A stretch of 64,000 nt of DNA from Rickettsia canadensis str. McKiel (lineage in GTDB: Bacteria > Pseudomonadota > Alphaproteobacteria > Rickettsiales > Rickettsiaceae). How positions within the stretch are numbered: position 1 is the stretch's first letter; every line of letters begins with the position of its first letter. Of this stretch, positions 37,601 through 47,395 are shown piece after piece. A model generated the notes under the pieces. It saw only the letters and a program-made list of their open reading frames with translations, made no database searches and had not been told where the DNA came from. The stretch is from assembly GCF_000014345.1 (NCBI RefSeq), contig NC_009879.1:186001-250000 (forward strand). The letters run 5' to 3'. Both the position numbers and the translations under genes were made by a program.

Positions 37601-38395
37601 TCAATTACTAGAAAATTCATTAACCACTAATATATAACTTGCTTTTAAGTCCAAATCATAATCAATGGTATTATATATTAACTTTTTTATGTTAGTAAAT
37701 TTTTGCAGTAAATATGAAGGATGTTGATTGGATAGTTTATTAAAAATCTTATTTTCTAAATCTAGAAGTTCAATATTAACGTTAGCAGATTTTTTAAGAA
37801 TTCTATTCATTAATAATAATATGTTATCAATAAAATCTAGCCATAATTCTCGGTCTTTAGTAGTAAAACGATTAATAAAATCTAATGTCTTATCATCTGC
37901 TATCGGCTGAATAAATTCAGAATATAATGGGTTTTGAGTATTATGGATAGATGATCTCATATTAATTTTAAAACATCTTGATCTAATCGTAGCAATAATA
38001 CTTGCAGCTCTTGAAGTAATTAAAAAAATGTAACTATTCTTTGGTACATCTTCAAGAATTTTTAAGCATGAATTCGCTGCATTCAAATTCATAAGATCCG
38101 CCGAATAAATTACGGCAACTTTATAACCTGAGACTGCAGAAGTTTTATTTAAAAAGTCTTGTAACTTTCTTATTTGTTCAATAGAAATATTTTTAACATT
38201 AGATATACTTGAAGTTTCCCTAGCGATAAAATGATAATCAGGATTATTTTCAAGAGGAATGTTATTCTTAAAAAGCTTAACATATATAAAATCTTCTACA
38301 TCTTTTAAAGCTTGCTCTATATTTTCAGCTTCGATAAGCCAACTATTATATAGCTTATTATATTTTAAGTTAAACTCTAGACGTTCGATTATCAT
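37601..38395 (-). CDS. holB: DNA polymerase III delta-prime subunit HolB
   Basis: This is the stator subunit of the clamp loader. From ATG 38395 the product has 264 residues and shows the family block NAANSCLKILEDVPKNSYIF with LITSRAASIIATIRSRCFKI. The region where DnaX and many HolB proteins have a P-loop reads YNSWLIEAENIEQALKDVED instead, so nucleotide binding is not expected. This is acceptable because delta-prime is not an active ATPase in E. coli either. An in-frame extension to 38494 is repeat-flanked and poorly protein-like, so the internal ATG is chosen, although no good ribosome binding site supports it. Confidence 0.85.
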   Translation of the reverse strand: MIIERLEFNLKYNKLYNSWLIEAENIEQALKDVEDFIYVKLFKNNIPLENNPDYHFIARETSSISNVKNISIEQIRKLQDFLNKTSAVSGYKVAVIYSADLMNLNAANSCLKILEDVPKNSYIFLITSRAASIIATIRSRCFKINMRSSIHNTQNPLYSEFIQPIADDKTLDFINRFTTKDRELWLDFIDNILLLMNRILKKSANVNIELLDLENKIFNKLSNQHPSYLLQKFTNIKKLIYNTIDYDLDLKASYILVVNEFSSN

Positions 38396-38516
38396 AATAT
38401 AAGAAGAGTTATCGTAGTAACAATATGGTGTAATATCATTATTTAAGTTGTACTTAAAAATTGTTCTATATTCATTCCGACTTTTGCAGAGCATTGTTGC
38501 ATGAGCTGGTTTATCT

Positions 38517-38610
38517 AGTGTTACCCCGTAAGCTTATAACGGGGTTTGGAAAATTATTAGTGCTATAAGTTACTCCTTGAATGATATGGTCAAGTCACGG
38601 TATAACACCG
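38517..38610. repeat. Palindromic repeat (type C) between HU-like gene and holB
   Basis: TTACCCCGTAAGCTTATAAC with GGGG forms one hairpin half, and ATGGTCAAGTCACGG with TATAACACC the other, around TTATTAGTGC. Confidence 0.6.
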
Positions 38611-38692
38611 AAGCATTTTTCTAGAGCCATACAAATAAAGCCCCATTTTGTAGGAATTATAAAATAAAACATTTATAACGGGTTCAGAATCA

Positions 38693-39025
38693 TTAATTAC
38701 AAGCTTCTTTCATTTTTCTTCCAGCTCTAAAAGTAGGTTGATTGTAAGCATCTATTTTCATTTTTGCTCCAGTTTTTGGATTACGACCCTCACGTGCTTT
38801 TCTATGATGTATTTCAAATGAACCAAAACCTGTTATATTAATATTATAATGACTCTTTATAGCATTAATCACACTATCAAGAACTAAATTAAGTGCTTTC
38901 TCAGCATCAGCTTTTGTTAATGATTTATATGAAGCATGTTTATGATTACGACCATGGTTGGTCATAAACGCTATAAATTCGGTTTTATTCATTTTTTTTG
39001 ATTCGTGTTTGTTATGTGCACTCAT
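38693..39025 (-). CDS. HU/IHF-family DNA-binding protein
   Basis: This is a nucleoid protein of the HU/IHF family that bends DNA. The 110 residues comprise a basic 11-residue N-terminal extension (MSAHNKHESKK) and a canonical core of about 95 residues. The core has TKADAEKALNLVLDSVINAI, then the beta-arm segment ITGFGSFEIHHRKAREGRNP with KTGAKMKI, the family signature. AAAGGAGAG lies 11 bases before the ATG, and this is why the longer start is kept over M12. Which member (HU, IHF-alpha or a divergent paralogue) it is cannot be settled by eye. Confidence 0.88.
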   Translation of the reverse strand: MSAHNKHESKKMNKTEFIAFMTNHGRNHKHASYKSLTKADAEKALNLVLDSVINAIKSHYNINITGFGSFEIHHRKAREGRNPKTGAKMKIDAYNQPTFRAGRKMKEACN

Positions 39026-39413
39026 AATAAAATCAACTCTCCTTTAATGGGTTAATATGCATTGATGGTTTTTTATAAAAAAATATATACAACTGGCAAT
39101 AATATACATCAATATATTTTTTATGTGAGTTAATTATAACAAACTACCCACATACTGCAAATGCCAGTTATTTACACAGTTTAAAATACATACGTTATTA
39201 TATTAATTTATAGAAAAATGTATCCATTTTACATCAGTAATACTGTTAAAACTATCGTAATCAAGTAATTAAAGTGAAAATTTATCATTAAAACAGTAAT
39301 TTGTTATTGGGTAAAATTGTAGAAATCAGGATCTGAAGTGTTTCTTACCCTGATTTCAAAATATATTATTTTCTATAAAAAATTATAAGTTTTTACTCAC
39401 AATAATATATTTT

Positions 39414-39438
39414 ATAAAAGGTAGAAACCACCTTTTAT
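39414..39438. terminator. Hairpin in the HU-acrB divergent region
   Basis: ATAAAAGGT-AGAAACC-ACCTTTTAT forms a perfect 9-base stem with T-rich and A-rich flanks. It may act as a terminator or leader hairpin upstream of the RND pump gene. Confidence 0.4.
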
Positions 39439-39462
39439 CTTTTATATTCAATATTTCTCATT

Positions 39463-39493
39463 GAATAGCGGATTATGTAATAATCCGCTATTC
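39463..39493. promoter_or_regulatory. Perfect 14-bp inverted repeat upstream of the RND pump gene
   Basis: GAATAGCGGATTAT and ATAATCCGCTATTC are perfect complements around GTA, 41 bases before the pump start. The tight loop suggests a hairpin in the 5' leader (attenuator) or a dimeric regulator operator. Confidence 0.5.
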
Positions 39494-39534
39494 GCATTAA
39501 TTCAGAATAAAATTTTTTAAAAAATATATTAACA

Positions 39535-42500
39535 ATGTTATTGTCTGAAATTTGCATTAAACGTCCAGTATTTACGACAGTTTTGAGTTTGGTTATCGTA
39601 GCTCTTGGAGGATTTTTTGTTACCAAACTACAAATTAGAGGAACTCCGGATATTTCAGTGCCCATTATAAATGTCAATGCTTATTATGCAGGTGCTGATG
39701 CTTTATATATGGAAAAAGAAATAACGACACGTATAGAAAAAGCTTTAAAGACGGTTAAAAATTTAGATTATATAACTTCTCACAGTTCCACGGGTAAAAG
39801 TAGTATTACTTTATCGTTTCTACTATCTACCGATATTGAAGTAGCACTAAACGATGTTCGTTCTAAAATATCGGATATCACTTATATGTTTCCACACGAT
39901 ATGAAAACTCCGTCGGTTGCAAAACTTGATACCAATAGTTTTCCAAGTCTTATAATAAGTATTGAAAGTGATCAATATAGCGATTTAGAATTAACAAAGA
40001 TCGTCAAAGATAGTCTACAAACACCTTTAGATAAACTTACAAGTGTAGGACAATCACAAATTTATGGAGGCAGGGAATATATAATGAGAATAGAACCCGA
40101 TTCCAAAAAATTATATCAGTATAAAATTTCTTTATTGGAGATTGAATCTGCAATAAAAGAACAAAATAAAGATTATCCCGCAGGCACAATTAAAACAAGA
40201 AGTAATAATTTTATAGTAACTCTTCAAGGTTCTTTATCTACACCGGAAGAATTCGGCAATATTATTCTAAAAGTACAAAATAGAAGCATAATAAAATTAC
40301 GAGACATCGCAAAAATATCTTTAACTTCTCCCGATAAGGACATAATTTTCAGATATAACGGTAAAAGCTCTATTGCCCTTGGGCTTATAAAAGAATCAAA
40401 AGCTAACGTCATAGATTTATCAAATGAAGTAACTAAAGAATTAGAAAGAATTAAAAAATTAATGCCCAAAGGAATAAGCATGGGTGTCGTATATGATGGA
40501 GCAACACCTATAAAAGAATCCATTTATGCGGTATTTCAAACAATTGTTGAAGCTTTAATATTAGTAGTTTTAGTAATTTATTTATTTCTTGCTTCTGCTA
40601 AAATGACCTTAATTCTGTTTGTAACGATTCCAGTATCGTTGATCGGTACTTTTAGTGTAATGTATGCTTTTGGATTTTCTATTAATATATTTACGCTCCT
40701 TGCTATGATACTTGCTATAGGTATTGTAGTAGACGATGCAATAGTTATGCTTGAAAACATTTTTAGATATAATGAAATGGGGCATAAACCCATGGCAGCA
40801 GCTATGCTTGCTTCCAAAGAAATCGGCTTTGCAATCATTGCTATGACTATTACGCTTGCGGCCGTATTTTTACCTGTCGGTTTTATAGAGGGTTTCATTG
40901 GGAAACTGTTTATTGAATTTGCTTGGACTTTAGCATGTTGTGTTCTGTTCTCAGGATTTGTTGCTTTAACTTTGACTCCTATGATGTCAAGTCGTATGGT
41001 TACAAAACATAGTAAGGACTTACCAAAATTCTTAGTAAAGTTTAATGACATTTTACAATTTATTCAAAATAAATATATTTATTATCTAAATCTAACTTTT
41101 GAAAATAAAAAGAAAATTGTCATCATTATTGCATCATCATTTATAGTACTGATTATTAGTTTTAAATTTACTCAAAAAGTTTTTATACCACAAGAAGATG
41201 ATGGATTTTTACAACTTTCTCTTAAAGGACCTGAAGGTTCTAGTTTGGAATCTTCTACTAAAGTAGTAACGGAAGCTGAAAAGATCCTTGCTAATTATAA
41301 AGATATATTAGGTTATCTGATGATAATAGGTGCCGGCGGTAGCGATAATGTTTTTGGGTTTATTCCATTAAAAGACTGGAGTGATCGTTCTCGTTCACAA
41401 GAAACTATTAAGAATATATTAAATAAGCAATTTTCCGAAATACCTGGTATGTCGATTTTTGCTATGGCTCCACGTTCAATGGTTAGTGGAAATGCAATTA
41501 GTCCTATCGAGTTTACTATTCAAACAAGCCTTGAATATGATGACCTAGATAAAATATCACAACAATTTATTGATATAATGAAAACAAATCCTATTTTCTT
41601 AAATGTCAATAGAAATTTACAATCGACAATACCGACTATAAGTATAGACGTTAAGCGTGATAAGGCTTATTTATACGGAATGGATTTGGCCAATATAGGC
41701 AAAACAGTACAATATTTACTTGCAGGTCAACAAATTGGAGATTTTAGAATAGGTAATGATTTATATAATGTTATATTACAATTTAATCCAAAAGATCGAA
41801 AAGATATTAGTGCTTTTAGTAAAATTTTAATTAGAGCAAAAAATAATAATATGTTACCGCTTGAATCGATAGCCAATATTACGGAAAAAATCTCAGTAAA
41901 ATCATATAGTCATTATAATAATTCAAAATCCGTTACTATTTCTTCCGATCTTACTCCTGATGGAAAAATTAATGACGCAATCGATGAAATTAATAAAATC
42001 GCTGCTAAGTTACTTGATCCTAGTAATACGATAATTGAATATATTGGAGAAATTAAACAAATGAGAGAGGCAAACAGTAATATGCTTATAACATTTGTAT
42101 TTGCTCTTGTATTTATCTATTTAGTGCTTGCAGCTCAATTTGAAAGTTTTACTGATCCTTTATTAATATTACTTGCTGTACCTTTCTCAATAACTGGCGG
42201 TGTACTTACACTATGGCTTGCAGGTAATAGCCTTAATATGTATAGCAATATCGGACTTATTACTTTAATTGGATTAATTACTAAGAATTCTATTATGATA
42301 GTAGAATTTGCTAATCAGCTAAGAGAAAAAGGAGTAAAGGTTCGGACAGCTATAATAGAATCCTCAAAACTTCGCTTGCGTCCAATTCTCATGACTAACC
42401 TTGCTGCTGTAGTCGGAGCTTTACCTCTAGTTTTTGCAGACGGGACCGGTGCTGCTGCTCGTAATTCTATCGGTTTTGTAATAGTTGGAGGATTAAGCTT

Positions 42501-42561
42501 CGGTACTATATTTACAATTTTTGTTATACCCGTAATATATCAAACTTTTAAGAAGGATTAA
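39535..42561 (+). CDS. RND-family efflux transporter, HAE1 type
   Basis: This is an inner-membrane proton-driven pump of the AcrB/MexB superfamily. The 1008-residue product has the expected 12 membrane helices and two large periplasmic loops. It starts MLLSEICIKRPVFTTVLSLV, carries the proton-relay aspartates D400 and D401 in GIVVDDAIVMLEN, and ends with AAVVGALPLVFADGTGAAAR. The length and IKRP start resemble single-component or MexF-like members of the HAE1 family. No membrane fusion or outer membrane partner is adjacent. The upstream region has two hairpins that may regulate it. The substrate is unknown. Confidence 0.92.
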   Translation: MLLSEICIKRPVFTTVLSLVIVALGGFFVTKLQIRGTPDISVPIINVNAYYAGADALYMEKEITTRIEKALKTVKNLDYITSHSSTGKSSITLSFLLSTDIEVALNDVRSKISDITYMFPHDMKTPSVAKLDTNSFPSLIISIESDQYSDLELTKIVKDSLQTPLDKLTSVGQSQIYGGREYIMRIEPDSKKLYQYKISLLEIESAIKEQNKDYPAGTIKTRSNNFIVTLQGSLSTPEEFGNIILKVQNRSIIKLRDIAKISLTSPDKDIIFRYNGKSSIALGLIKESKANVIDLSNEVTKELERIKKLMPKGISMGVVYDGATPIKESIYAVFQTIVEALILVVLVIYLFLASAKMTLILFVTIPVSLIGTFSVMYAFGFSINIFTLLAMILAIGIVVDDAIVMLENIFRYNEMGHKPMAAAMLASKEIGFAIIAMTITLAAVFLPVGFIEGFIGKLFIEFAWTLACCVLFSGFVALTLTPMMSSRMVTKHSKDLPKFLVKFNDILQFIQNKYIYYLNLTFENKKKIVIIIASSFIVLIISFKFTQKVFIPQEDDGFLQLSLKGPEGSSLESSTKVVTEAEKILANYKDILGYLMIIGAGGSDNVFGFIPLKDWSDRSRSQETIKNILNKQFSEIPGMSIFAMAPRSMVSGNAISPIEFTIQTSLEYDDLDKISQQFIDIMKTNPIFLNVNRNLQSTIPTISIDVKRDKAYLYGMDLANIGKTVQYLLAGQQIGDFRIGNDLYNVILQFNPKDRKDISAFSKILIRAKNNNMLPLESIANITEKISVKSYSHYNNSKSVTISSDLTPDGKINDAIDEINKIAAKLLDPSNTIIEYIGEIKQMREANSNMLITFVFALVFIYLVLAAQFESFTDPLLILLAVPFSITGGVLTLWLAGNSLNMYSNIGLITLIGLITKNSIMIVEFANQLREKGVKVRTAIIESSKLRLRPILMTNLAAVVGALPLVFADGTGAAARNSIGFVIVGGLSFGTIFTIFVIPVIYQTFKKD

Positions 42562-42647
42562 TAAATTATAGAATTTTAAAATTTAGTAGACATAAAGCAC
42601 AAAATGAGAAATGATTATTTTACGTTTAATGAATATGAGGTCAAAAT

Positions 42648-42857
42648 ATGTTAATAAATACTTCTAATAATCTGCTTATTACTACTATACATTTACTATC
42701 TTCTATAGGTGCTATAAATTGGGGCTTGGTTGGGTTATGTAATTTTAATTTAGTCACACTTTTATTTGGCTCATTTCCAATTATTGTTACAATACTTTAT
42801 ATAATTATAGGCTTTTGTGGTGTATATTCTTTCCTTTATTTAGGTAAACTATTTTAA
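42648..42857 (+). CDS. DUF378 family small membrane protein
   Basis: The 69-residue protein has two membrane helices around the family sequence SIGAINWGLVGLCNFNLVTL with LFG. A second helix, IVTILYIIIGFCGVYSFLYL, follows. DUF378 proteins are small inner-membrane proteins of unknown function. It lies 86 bases downstream of the RND pump on the same strand and might share its transcript. Confidence 0.82.
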   Translation: MLINTSNNLLITTIHLLSSIGAINWGLVGLCNFNLVTLLFGSFPIIVTILYIIIGFCGVYSFLYLGKLF

Positions 42858-42939
42858 ATCTGGAATAGAAAATGGGAGTAAAACTGTGTTATTCTGTGGC
42901 CTACATTCATTGTTGTATGAATCAGAAAACTCCCTTGAT

Positions 42940-43034
42940 GTCCTTTCCGAGGAAGTGGAAATCCAGTAATTAAAAAGCATAAATACTACTAGTATTGTTG
43001 TATTTTTTTTCAGATTTCCACCTCCGCAGGAATG
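42940..43034. repeat. Palindromic repeat (type D) overlapping the 3' end of rsmE
   Basis: CCTTTCCGAGGAAGTGGAAA with TCCAG and CAGATTTCCACCTCCGCAGG with AATGA form an imperfect palindrome. Its right arm encodes roughly the last 18 residues of the RsmE frame. Confidence 0.65.
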
Positions 43035-43743
43035 AAATAGTAAGAGCTACTTGTGCTATAGCAGTTATCGCTGCTGTTTCAGCTCGCAGTATATTACTTC
43101 CTAAACTTATAGATTTTGTATTCTTATATGAGGCAAGAAGTTGAAGCTCATCAATAGTAAAACCGCCTTCCGGTCCAATAACAATATCTATATCACTATT
43201 ATTAAGTAATGATGTAATTTGTAATATAGAGTTTTCTTCTTTTTCATATTCATTAGCATATAACATCAAATTATTATTCTTTTTAAGATAATCTTGTAAT
43301 TTAATAGCTTGCTCAATTATTGGGGGAATAAGACGCTCTGATTGCTCTGTCGCTTCAATCATACATTTTGTTAAACGTTTGATATTTACCGATCTAAATT
43401 GACACCGCTTGGTAATTAATGGAATAATTTTAGTTATACCGAGTTGCGTAGCCATATTTATTGTGAGCATTAATTTATCTTGCTTTATTATAGCAACAGC
43501 AAGAGTTAAAGCAGATTCTGTATCAGGCTTCTTTAACTGTTCTTTAAGCTTAACCGATAGGTTATTTTTACCTATATCAGTAATTTGTGCTAAAAATTCT
43601 CCATCCGTACCGTTAAAGATACGCAAGCCATCATTTACTTTAAGACGTAGCACCGTTTTAATATAATGAATATGATCGTTTGCTAATTCTAGCTTGCTAT
43701 TTTCAGCTAAATGACTATTAATATATATGCGGTTATATTTCAT
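42970..43743 (-). CDS. rsmE: 16S rRNA (uracil(1498)-N(3))-methyltransferase RsmE
   Basis: RsmE is a SPOUT-fold methyltransferase modifying U1498 of 16S rRNA. From ATG 43743 ([15 protein letters not shown]) the protein has 257 residues. The N-terminal PUA-like part has the [15 protein letters not shown] block. The knot contains [18 protein letters not shown] and [19 protein letters not shown]. The longer frame to 43863 adds 40 residues not expected in the family. The last residues, [18 protein letters not shown], come from a palindromic element and are probably a non-native tail. Confidence 0.92.
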   Translation of the reverse strand: MKYNRIYINSHLAENSKLELANDHIHYIKTVLRLKVNDGLRIFNGTDGEFLAQITDIGKNNLSVKLKEQLKKPDTESALTLAVAIIKQDKLMLTINMATQLGITKIIPLITKRCQFRSVNIKRLTKCMIEATEQSERLIPPIIEQAIKLQDYLKKNNNLMLYANEYEKEENSILQITSLLNNSDIDIVIGPEGGFTIDELQLLASYKNTKSISLGSNILRAETAAITAIAQVALTISFLRRWKSEKKYNNTSSIYAF

Positions 43744-44138
43744 ATATTTAGTACTCTGGACGATAAAAAGATAATAATATATCAGAAGAAAAAATTTGCC
43801 AAAAGAAAAAGAAATTGGTGGTGTTAAAGGTCTTAGGACCCGACAAGATACGGATATTATCATTATGAATAGTAACGCTTTCTAATACTGTTATAATTTT
43901 GTTGTGATTATTTTCATAATATTTTGTTATTACACATAATATTTCCTTTTCATTTGTTGTGTTCTTCTGTAGGAAAAATTTTTTAAAAGCCTGTTAGAAT
44001 ATTGTTAAGGTTGCCGGGAACTGGTGACTGTTACTGCATCTAATATTATGATATTAATTTATTAGTAACTAAGTTTTTAATAAAAAATACATTGATGAAC
44101 TCCTGAGTGATAATATAAGCTGTATCAGTGTATTTTCA
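43744..44138. other. Gene-free stretch, probably decayed coding sequence
   Basis: There is no ORF longer than about 40 codons. The region lies downstream (in the minus direction) of the pbpC-associated remnant. I cannot assign it. Confidence 0.3.
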
Positions 44139-44386
44139 TTAAAAATTTGTTAGAACATTCCCAAAATCCTTTTCCTGTGATTTCAAATTTTTTAGGGAAT
44201 ATACAGCTAGTTCATATTTATGCTTCATTGCCAGTGTATCAAAATCACATAATTTATCGAATCTTGTATTAGTGAATCATTAACTTCTGTCAATGCATTT
44301 AGAATATTTGCGTTTAAAGAGTCAAGAGCAGTTTCTTCATCTGTTAAAGATTTAATATCCACTTCTATGGGAATTTTAAATTTCAT
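44139..44386 (-). pseudogene. Small frameshifted ORF coupled to the pbpC remnant
   Basis: ATG 44386 opens MKFKIPIEVDIKSLTDEETA and continues through LNANILNALTEVNDSLIQ before the frame is lost. A neighbouring frame carries RFDKLCDFDTLAMKHKYELA with LKNLKSQEKDFGNVLTNF and a stop at 44139. A single frameshift reconciles them into about 82 residues. Its ATG overlaps the TGA ending the pbpC frame (ATGA), so the two were an operon. The family is not recognised. Confidence 0.45.
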
Positions 44387-45135
44387 GTATAACCCGTTAA
44401 TTTATTCTTTAATATAAATTTAATACTATCGCTTTCGTTGCTATCACTGATAGTACTAATAATAAATTCACCGACTTTTACCTTCCATATTACTGCTGCG
44501 TTTGGTTTTGCATTTTGCTACTCATGCATTACCTGCAAACCAAAAGATATTATTAGTTTTATTATCGTTGATTGCATTAAATTTTTTTGATTAAATTTAA
44601 TCGGCAAACTAATTAACTGATTATACATAATATCTTGTGGATGAGCCGCTAGACATTTGGTAAATAAATATTTATATGCATCAAATAATATTAAGGTTGT
44701 TTCCCACATTTTTAAAGTGGATTTTGTGGTATTACTGCAAGGCTTAAAATATCAATCAAATTTAAGTCTTTTAGGCTGCGAAAATATAACTGCCGTCTGC
44801 TACCCATTCAATGTTACTACCGTAAGGCACTAGGTTTAGATAAGTTTCTAGGATTTCATCTTTTGAATAATATAGTTCTATATGCGCAGCTTTAATAATT
44901 TGATGAATTTTACTAAAGATAGTAGAAGAGTTGATTACGTATATAAGGCGTGTTACTTACATTGTTATAGTAGATTCTCCTATTTTTTGACCGTTTTCTA
45001 AATAAGTAGAATAAAAAGCTTTGGCTAAAGAAATGTGATTAACACCGCAATGTTTGTAAAAATGCCTATCTTCATAACAGTACTGCTTCTATAAAATTTG
45101 CTAGTATTTCGCTTAGCGGAGTGAATTATTGCTCA
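44383..45135 (-). pseudogene. pbpC: Penicillin-binding protein 1C remnant with transpeptidase deleted
   Basis: The minus strand carries a glycosyltransferase-51 core in pieces. EDRHFYKHCGVNHISLAKAF is followed by STITM, a TAA and VTRLIY. KAAHIELYYSKDEILETYLN leads into LVPYGSNIEWVA, then KDLNLIDILSLAVIPQNP, then LFDAYKYLFTKCLAAHPQDI. The penicillin-binding transpeptidase domain is missing. The sequence passes almost directly to a C-terminal segment (FWFAGNA, then KPNAAVIWKVKVGEFIISTI, then LKNKLTGYT) that resembles the BiPBP_C domain at the end of PBP1C proteins. Stops, frameshifts and an internal deletion make it a pseudogene. Confidence 0.7.
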
Positions 45136-45274
45136 TCACACGTCTTTGAGTCATAGAGAGCAGGAGGAATAATAAAATATAATATTATAATGCCGGTGAT
45201 TGGAATAAAAAGTAATTTGGTTTTGAGAGACAAATTATATACCTTATAGTTTTTATTTTATTCTAGCTGTTGCT

Positions 45275-45368
45275 AATGTCATTCCCGCGAAAGCGGGACT
45301 CCAGAAAATATAAAATATCATGCTTTCCTATTATTGACTGGATTTTTGTGATCAATGAAATGACATTG
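45275..45368. repeat. Palindromic repeat (type D)
   Basis: AATGTCATTCCCGCGAAAGC with GGGACTCCAG and CTGGATTTTTGTGATCAATG with AAATGACATT form the two halves. The flanking sequence 45136-45680 has no gene. Confidence 0.6.
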
Positions 45369-45687
45369 GACTATGTAATAATCGTTATAAAGGATTAAAA
45401 AAATAATGGAAAATTTAATAATATAATATAGCTTGCATGTATAAAAGTAATATCGATTACCTTAATTAAACATTAACAGATCAACTAATTGTTAATATAA
45501 TTAAATATTATGATTGTTATAAATATTAAACTATTGTATAAAACGCACTTTGCTATCCTAACTTATAGCTTGTCAATAAAAATTGCGTGACATAATATTT
45601 TTCGTGTATTACCCTCTTTAATATTAAATATTAATATTTTAAGTTATAATTAATATTTCATTAACAGGGAATAGATATTATTGCAAG

Positions 45688-46742
45688 AAATTTATAAATT
45701 TTTCTAAATTAAGTTTAATTTGTGCTACAACTACTAATGTAAGTAGTATAGCTTTAGAAGCTCAGGCTGCTGACCGTCGTATAGAGAGAGGTACATCGTG
45801 TTACTGCTGCTAGTGTTTTACGTAGCATGTGGAAGTTGCCGTTAATACAGCAGTGATTGGAGCAATGTATAGCTCTATTTGTAATATTGTTCAAATGAAA
45901 TAGTGATATTATATCACATAGAATGTTATCTAATGCTGCGGTTGTTGCAGGTGATAAAGATGCAAGAGTATTAGATAAAGATGTTTGGATTGCCAGTATT
46001 TACTGTACTAATAAGTAAGGAGCACAAAAAGGTTTTGCCGGTTATAAAGGTCATGCTTTAGGCGGTACTATAGGTTTTGATATTGGGTTTAATAACTACA
46101 AAGATTTAGTCGGTATTGCCTAAACTGGATTCAAAGTTTACATCTAGTAGGTAGCGGTTAAATACTAATATTGATAGCAATATCCAGAAAGAATTACTGA
46201 AAAACTCATGATCCAAGCTATGTTTGCTTACAATTAGAATATCGTGAAGATTAAAATCAACCGTTAGGTACTATTGCTAATAATTATAACTTAATTATAA
46301 CTTAATTATAACTTTGAAACCTTATTAAATTATAATTATCTTATGAATGGTGGTATTATTCTTACTTCAAATCTCGGTGTAAGAGATACAGTAACTCTAA
46401 AGATAGTGCATACCAAGAAAGCAATATAGGTATTTAGCATTTAAGTATTGCTTCTAAAAAAGAGCATTTATGGAATAGTATTTTAGGAAGCAAAGTAACC
46501 TTGACTTCTTACAGAAAATAGCAGCATGGTTTAGTATGACGCCTGCACTTCAAGCATCTATGGAATTAACTATAAAAGTAAAAAACTTAATGCTAAAGTA
46601 AAATGGAAAGATAGAGAAGGTAATGAAACCATTGCATTACCAACGCAGTACAAAGTCAGTTATAATATCGGTGCTAACATTTTAATGTATTACTTGAATA
46701 TAACTGCTAATTACAATCAAAGCCACAAAGGTCTTTTGTGAA
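45688..46742 (+). pseudogene. Sca-type autotransporter remnant (signal peptide plus beta-barrel)
   Basis: A signal-peptide-like block, KFINFSKLSLICATTTNVSS followed by IALEAQAADRR, has no start codon. After stops come LSNAAVVAGDKDARVLDKDV with WIASIY, then GFAGYKGHALGGTIGFDIGF with NNYKDLVGIA, then NYLMNGGIILTSNLGVR. The final block is KKLNAKVKWKDREGNETIAL with YNIGANILMYYLNITANYN. These match the autotransporter barrel strands of rickettsial Sca proteins in order. The passenger domain is largely absent and at least six stops or frameshifts are present. Which sca gene it derives from cannot be decided here. Confidence 0.7.
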
Positions 46743-46781
46743 GTTATAGATTATTATTCCATGCATGGCTTGGAAAACTTA

Positions 46782-46886
46782 GCTGTTACCCCGTGACTTG
46801 ATCACATGGTCCAGTTTAAAATACTAAAATTATGTATTTTAAAGTTGTGTTTATGAATACCGTGGTCGAGCCACCGGTATACACAG
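46782..46886. repeat. Palindromic repeat (type C)
   Basis: TGTTACCCCGTGACTTGATC and ACATGGTCCAG pair with ATACCGTGGTCGAGCCACCG around a TTATGTATTTTAAA loop. It lies between the Sca remnant and the end of the Usp operon. Confidence 0.65.
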
Positions 46887-46939
46887 TAAGCTTTTTCAGC
46901 TTCTAAAAGAATTACATAAGGGCCATACAATAATGCTTA

Positions 46940-47386
46940 TTACTGGTCTCTTACTACTAAAACTGATATATCTGAATGGCGGACGATTTTAGAAGCATTA
47001 GGTCCAAGCATATAATCTTTTAATTGCAGTCTAACTGCAGAGATTATTATTAAATCCGCTTTAATTTCATTAGAGTGCTTAATTATTTCATCATAAACGG
47101 CACCGCTACCTATATAATAATCTGTTGCAATTTCATCGGGAATATACTGTTTGATAAGCTCTTTAATTTGGGCTTGATACTTTTCTTTTTTCTCTGTTCT
47201 CCAATTTTTAGGTAAATAATCTTCAAACAGTTTTGTACCGAATTCAGGAATTACATACATAAAATACAATTTTGCTTGAAACGAAGTAGCAAGCATTAAA
47301 GCCTTAGAAAGAATGCCTTTTATAGATTTTTTATCATTTAAATCTATAGGTATAAGTATATTTTTAAATCTGATATTTCCAGACAT
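46940..47386 (-). CDS. Universal stress protein (UspA family)
   Basis: This is a 148-residue UspA-fold protein. It has the N-terminal strand FKNILIPIDLND, a central helix-strand region (YFMYVIPEF), IIISAVRLQLKDYMLGPNAS and the terminal DISVLVVRDQ. The ATP motif G-x2-G-x9-G(S/T) is degenerate (GPNASKIVRHS lacks the second glycine of the pattern), so nucleotide binding is uncertain. It is the last gene of the hscB-hscA-fdx-DUF2125-TAXI-usp run and starts nine bases after the TAXI stop. Confidence 0.85.
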   Translation of the reverse strand: MSGNIRFKNILIPIDLNDKKSIKGILSKALMLATSFQAKLYFMYVIPEFGTKLFEDYLPKNWRTEKKEKYQAQIKELIKQYIPDEIATDYYIGSGAVYDEIIKHSNEIKADLIIISAVRLQLKDYMLGPNASKIVRHSDISVLVVRDQ

Positions 47387-47395
47387 AAGATATTG

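Noticed and set aside
40578..41051. A 157-codon open frame antisense to the RND pump gene
   Set aside because: It is an antisense shadow of transmembrane codons in a conserved gene.
44518..44709. A 63-codon minus-strand frame considered as a separate gene
   Set aside because: The sequence fits as part of the decayed pbpC (LFDAYKYLFTKCLAAHPQD region), not as an independent gene.
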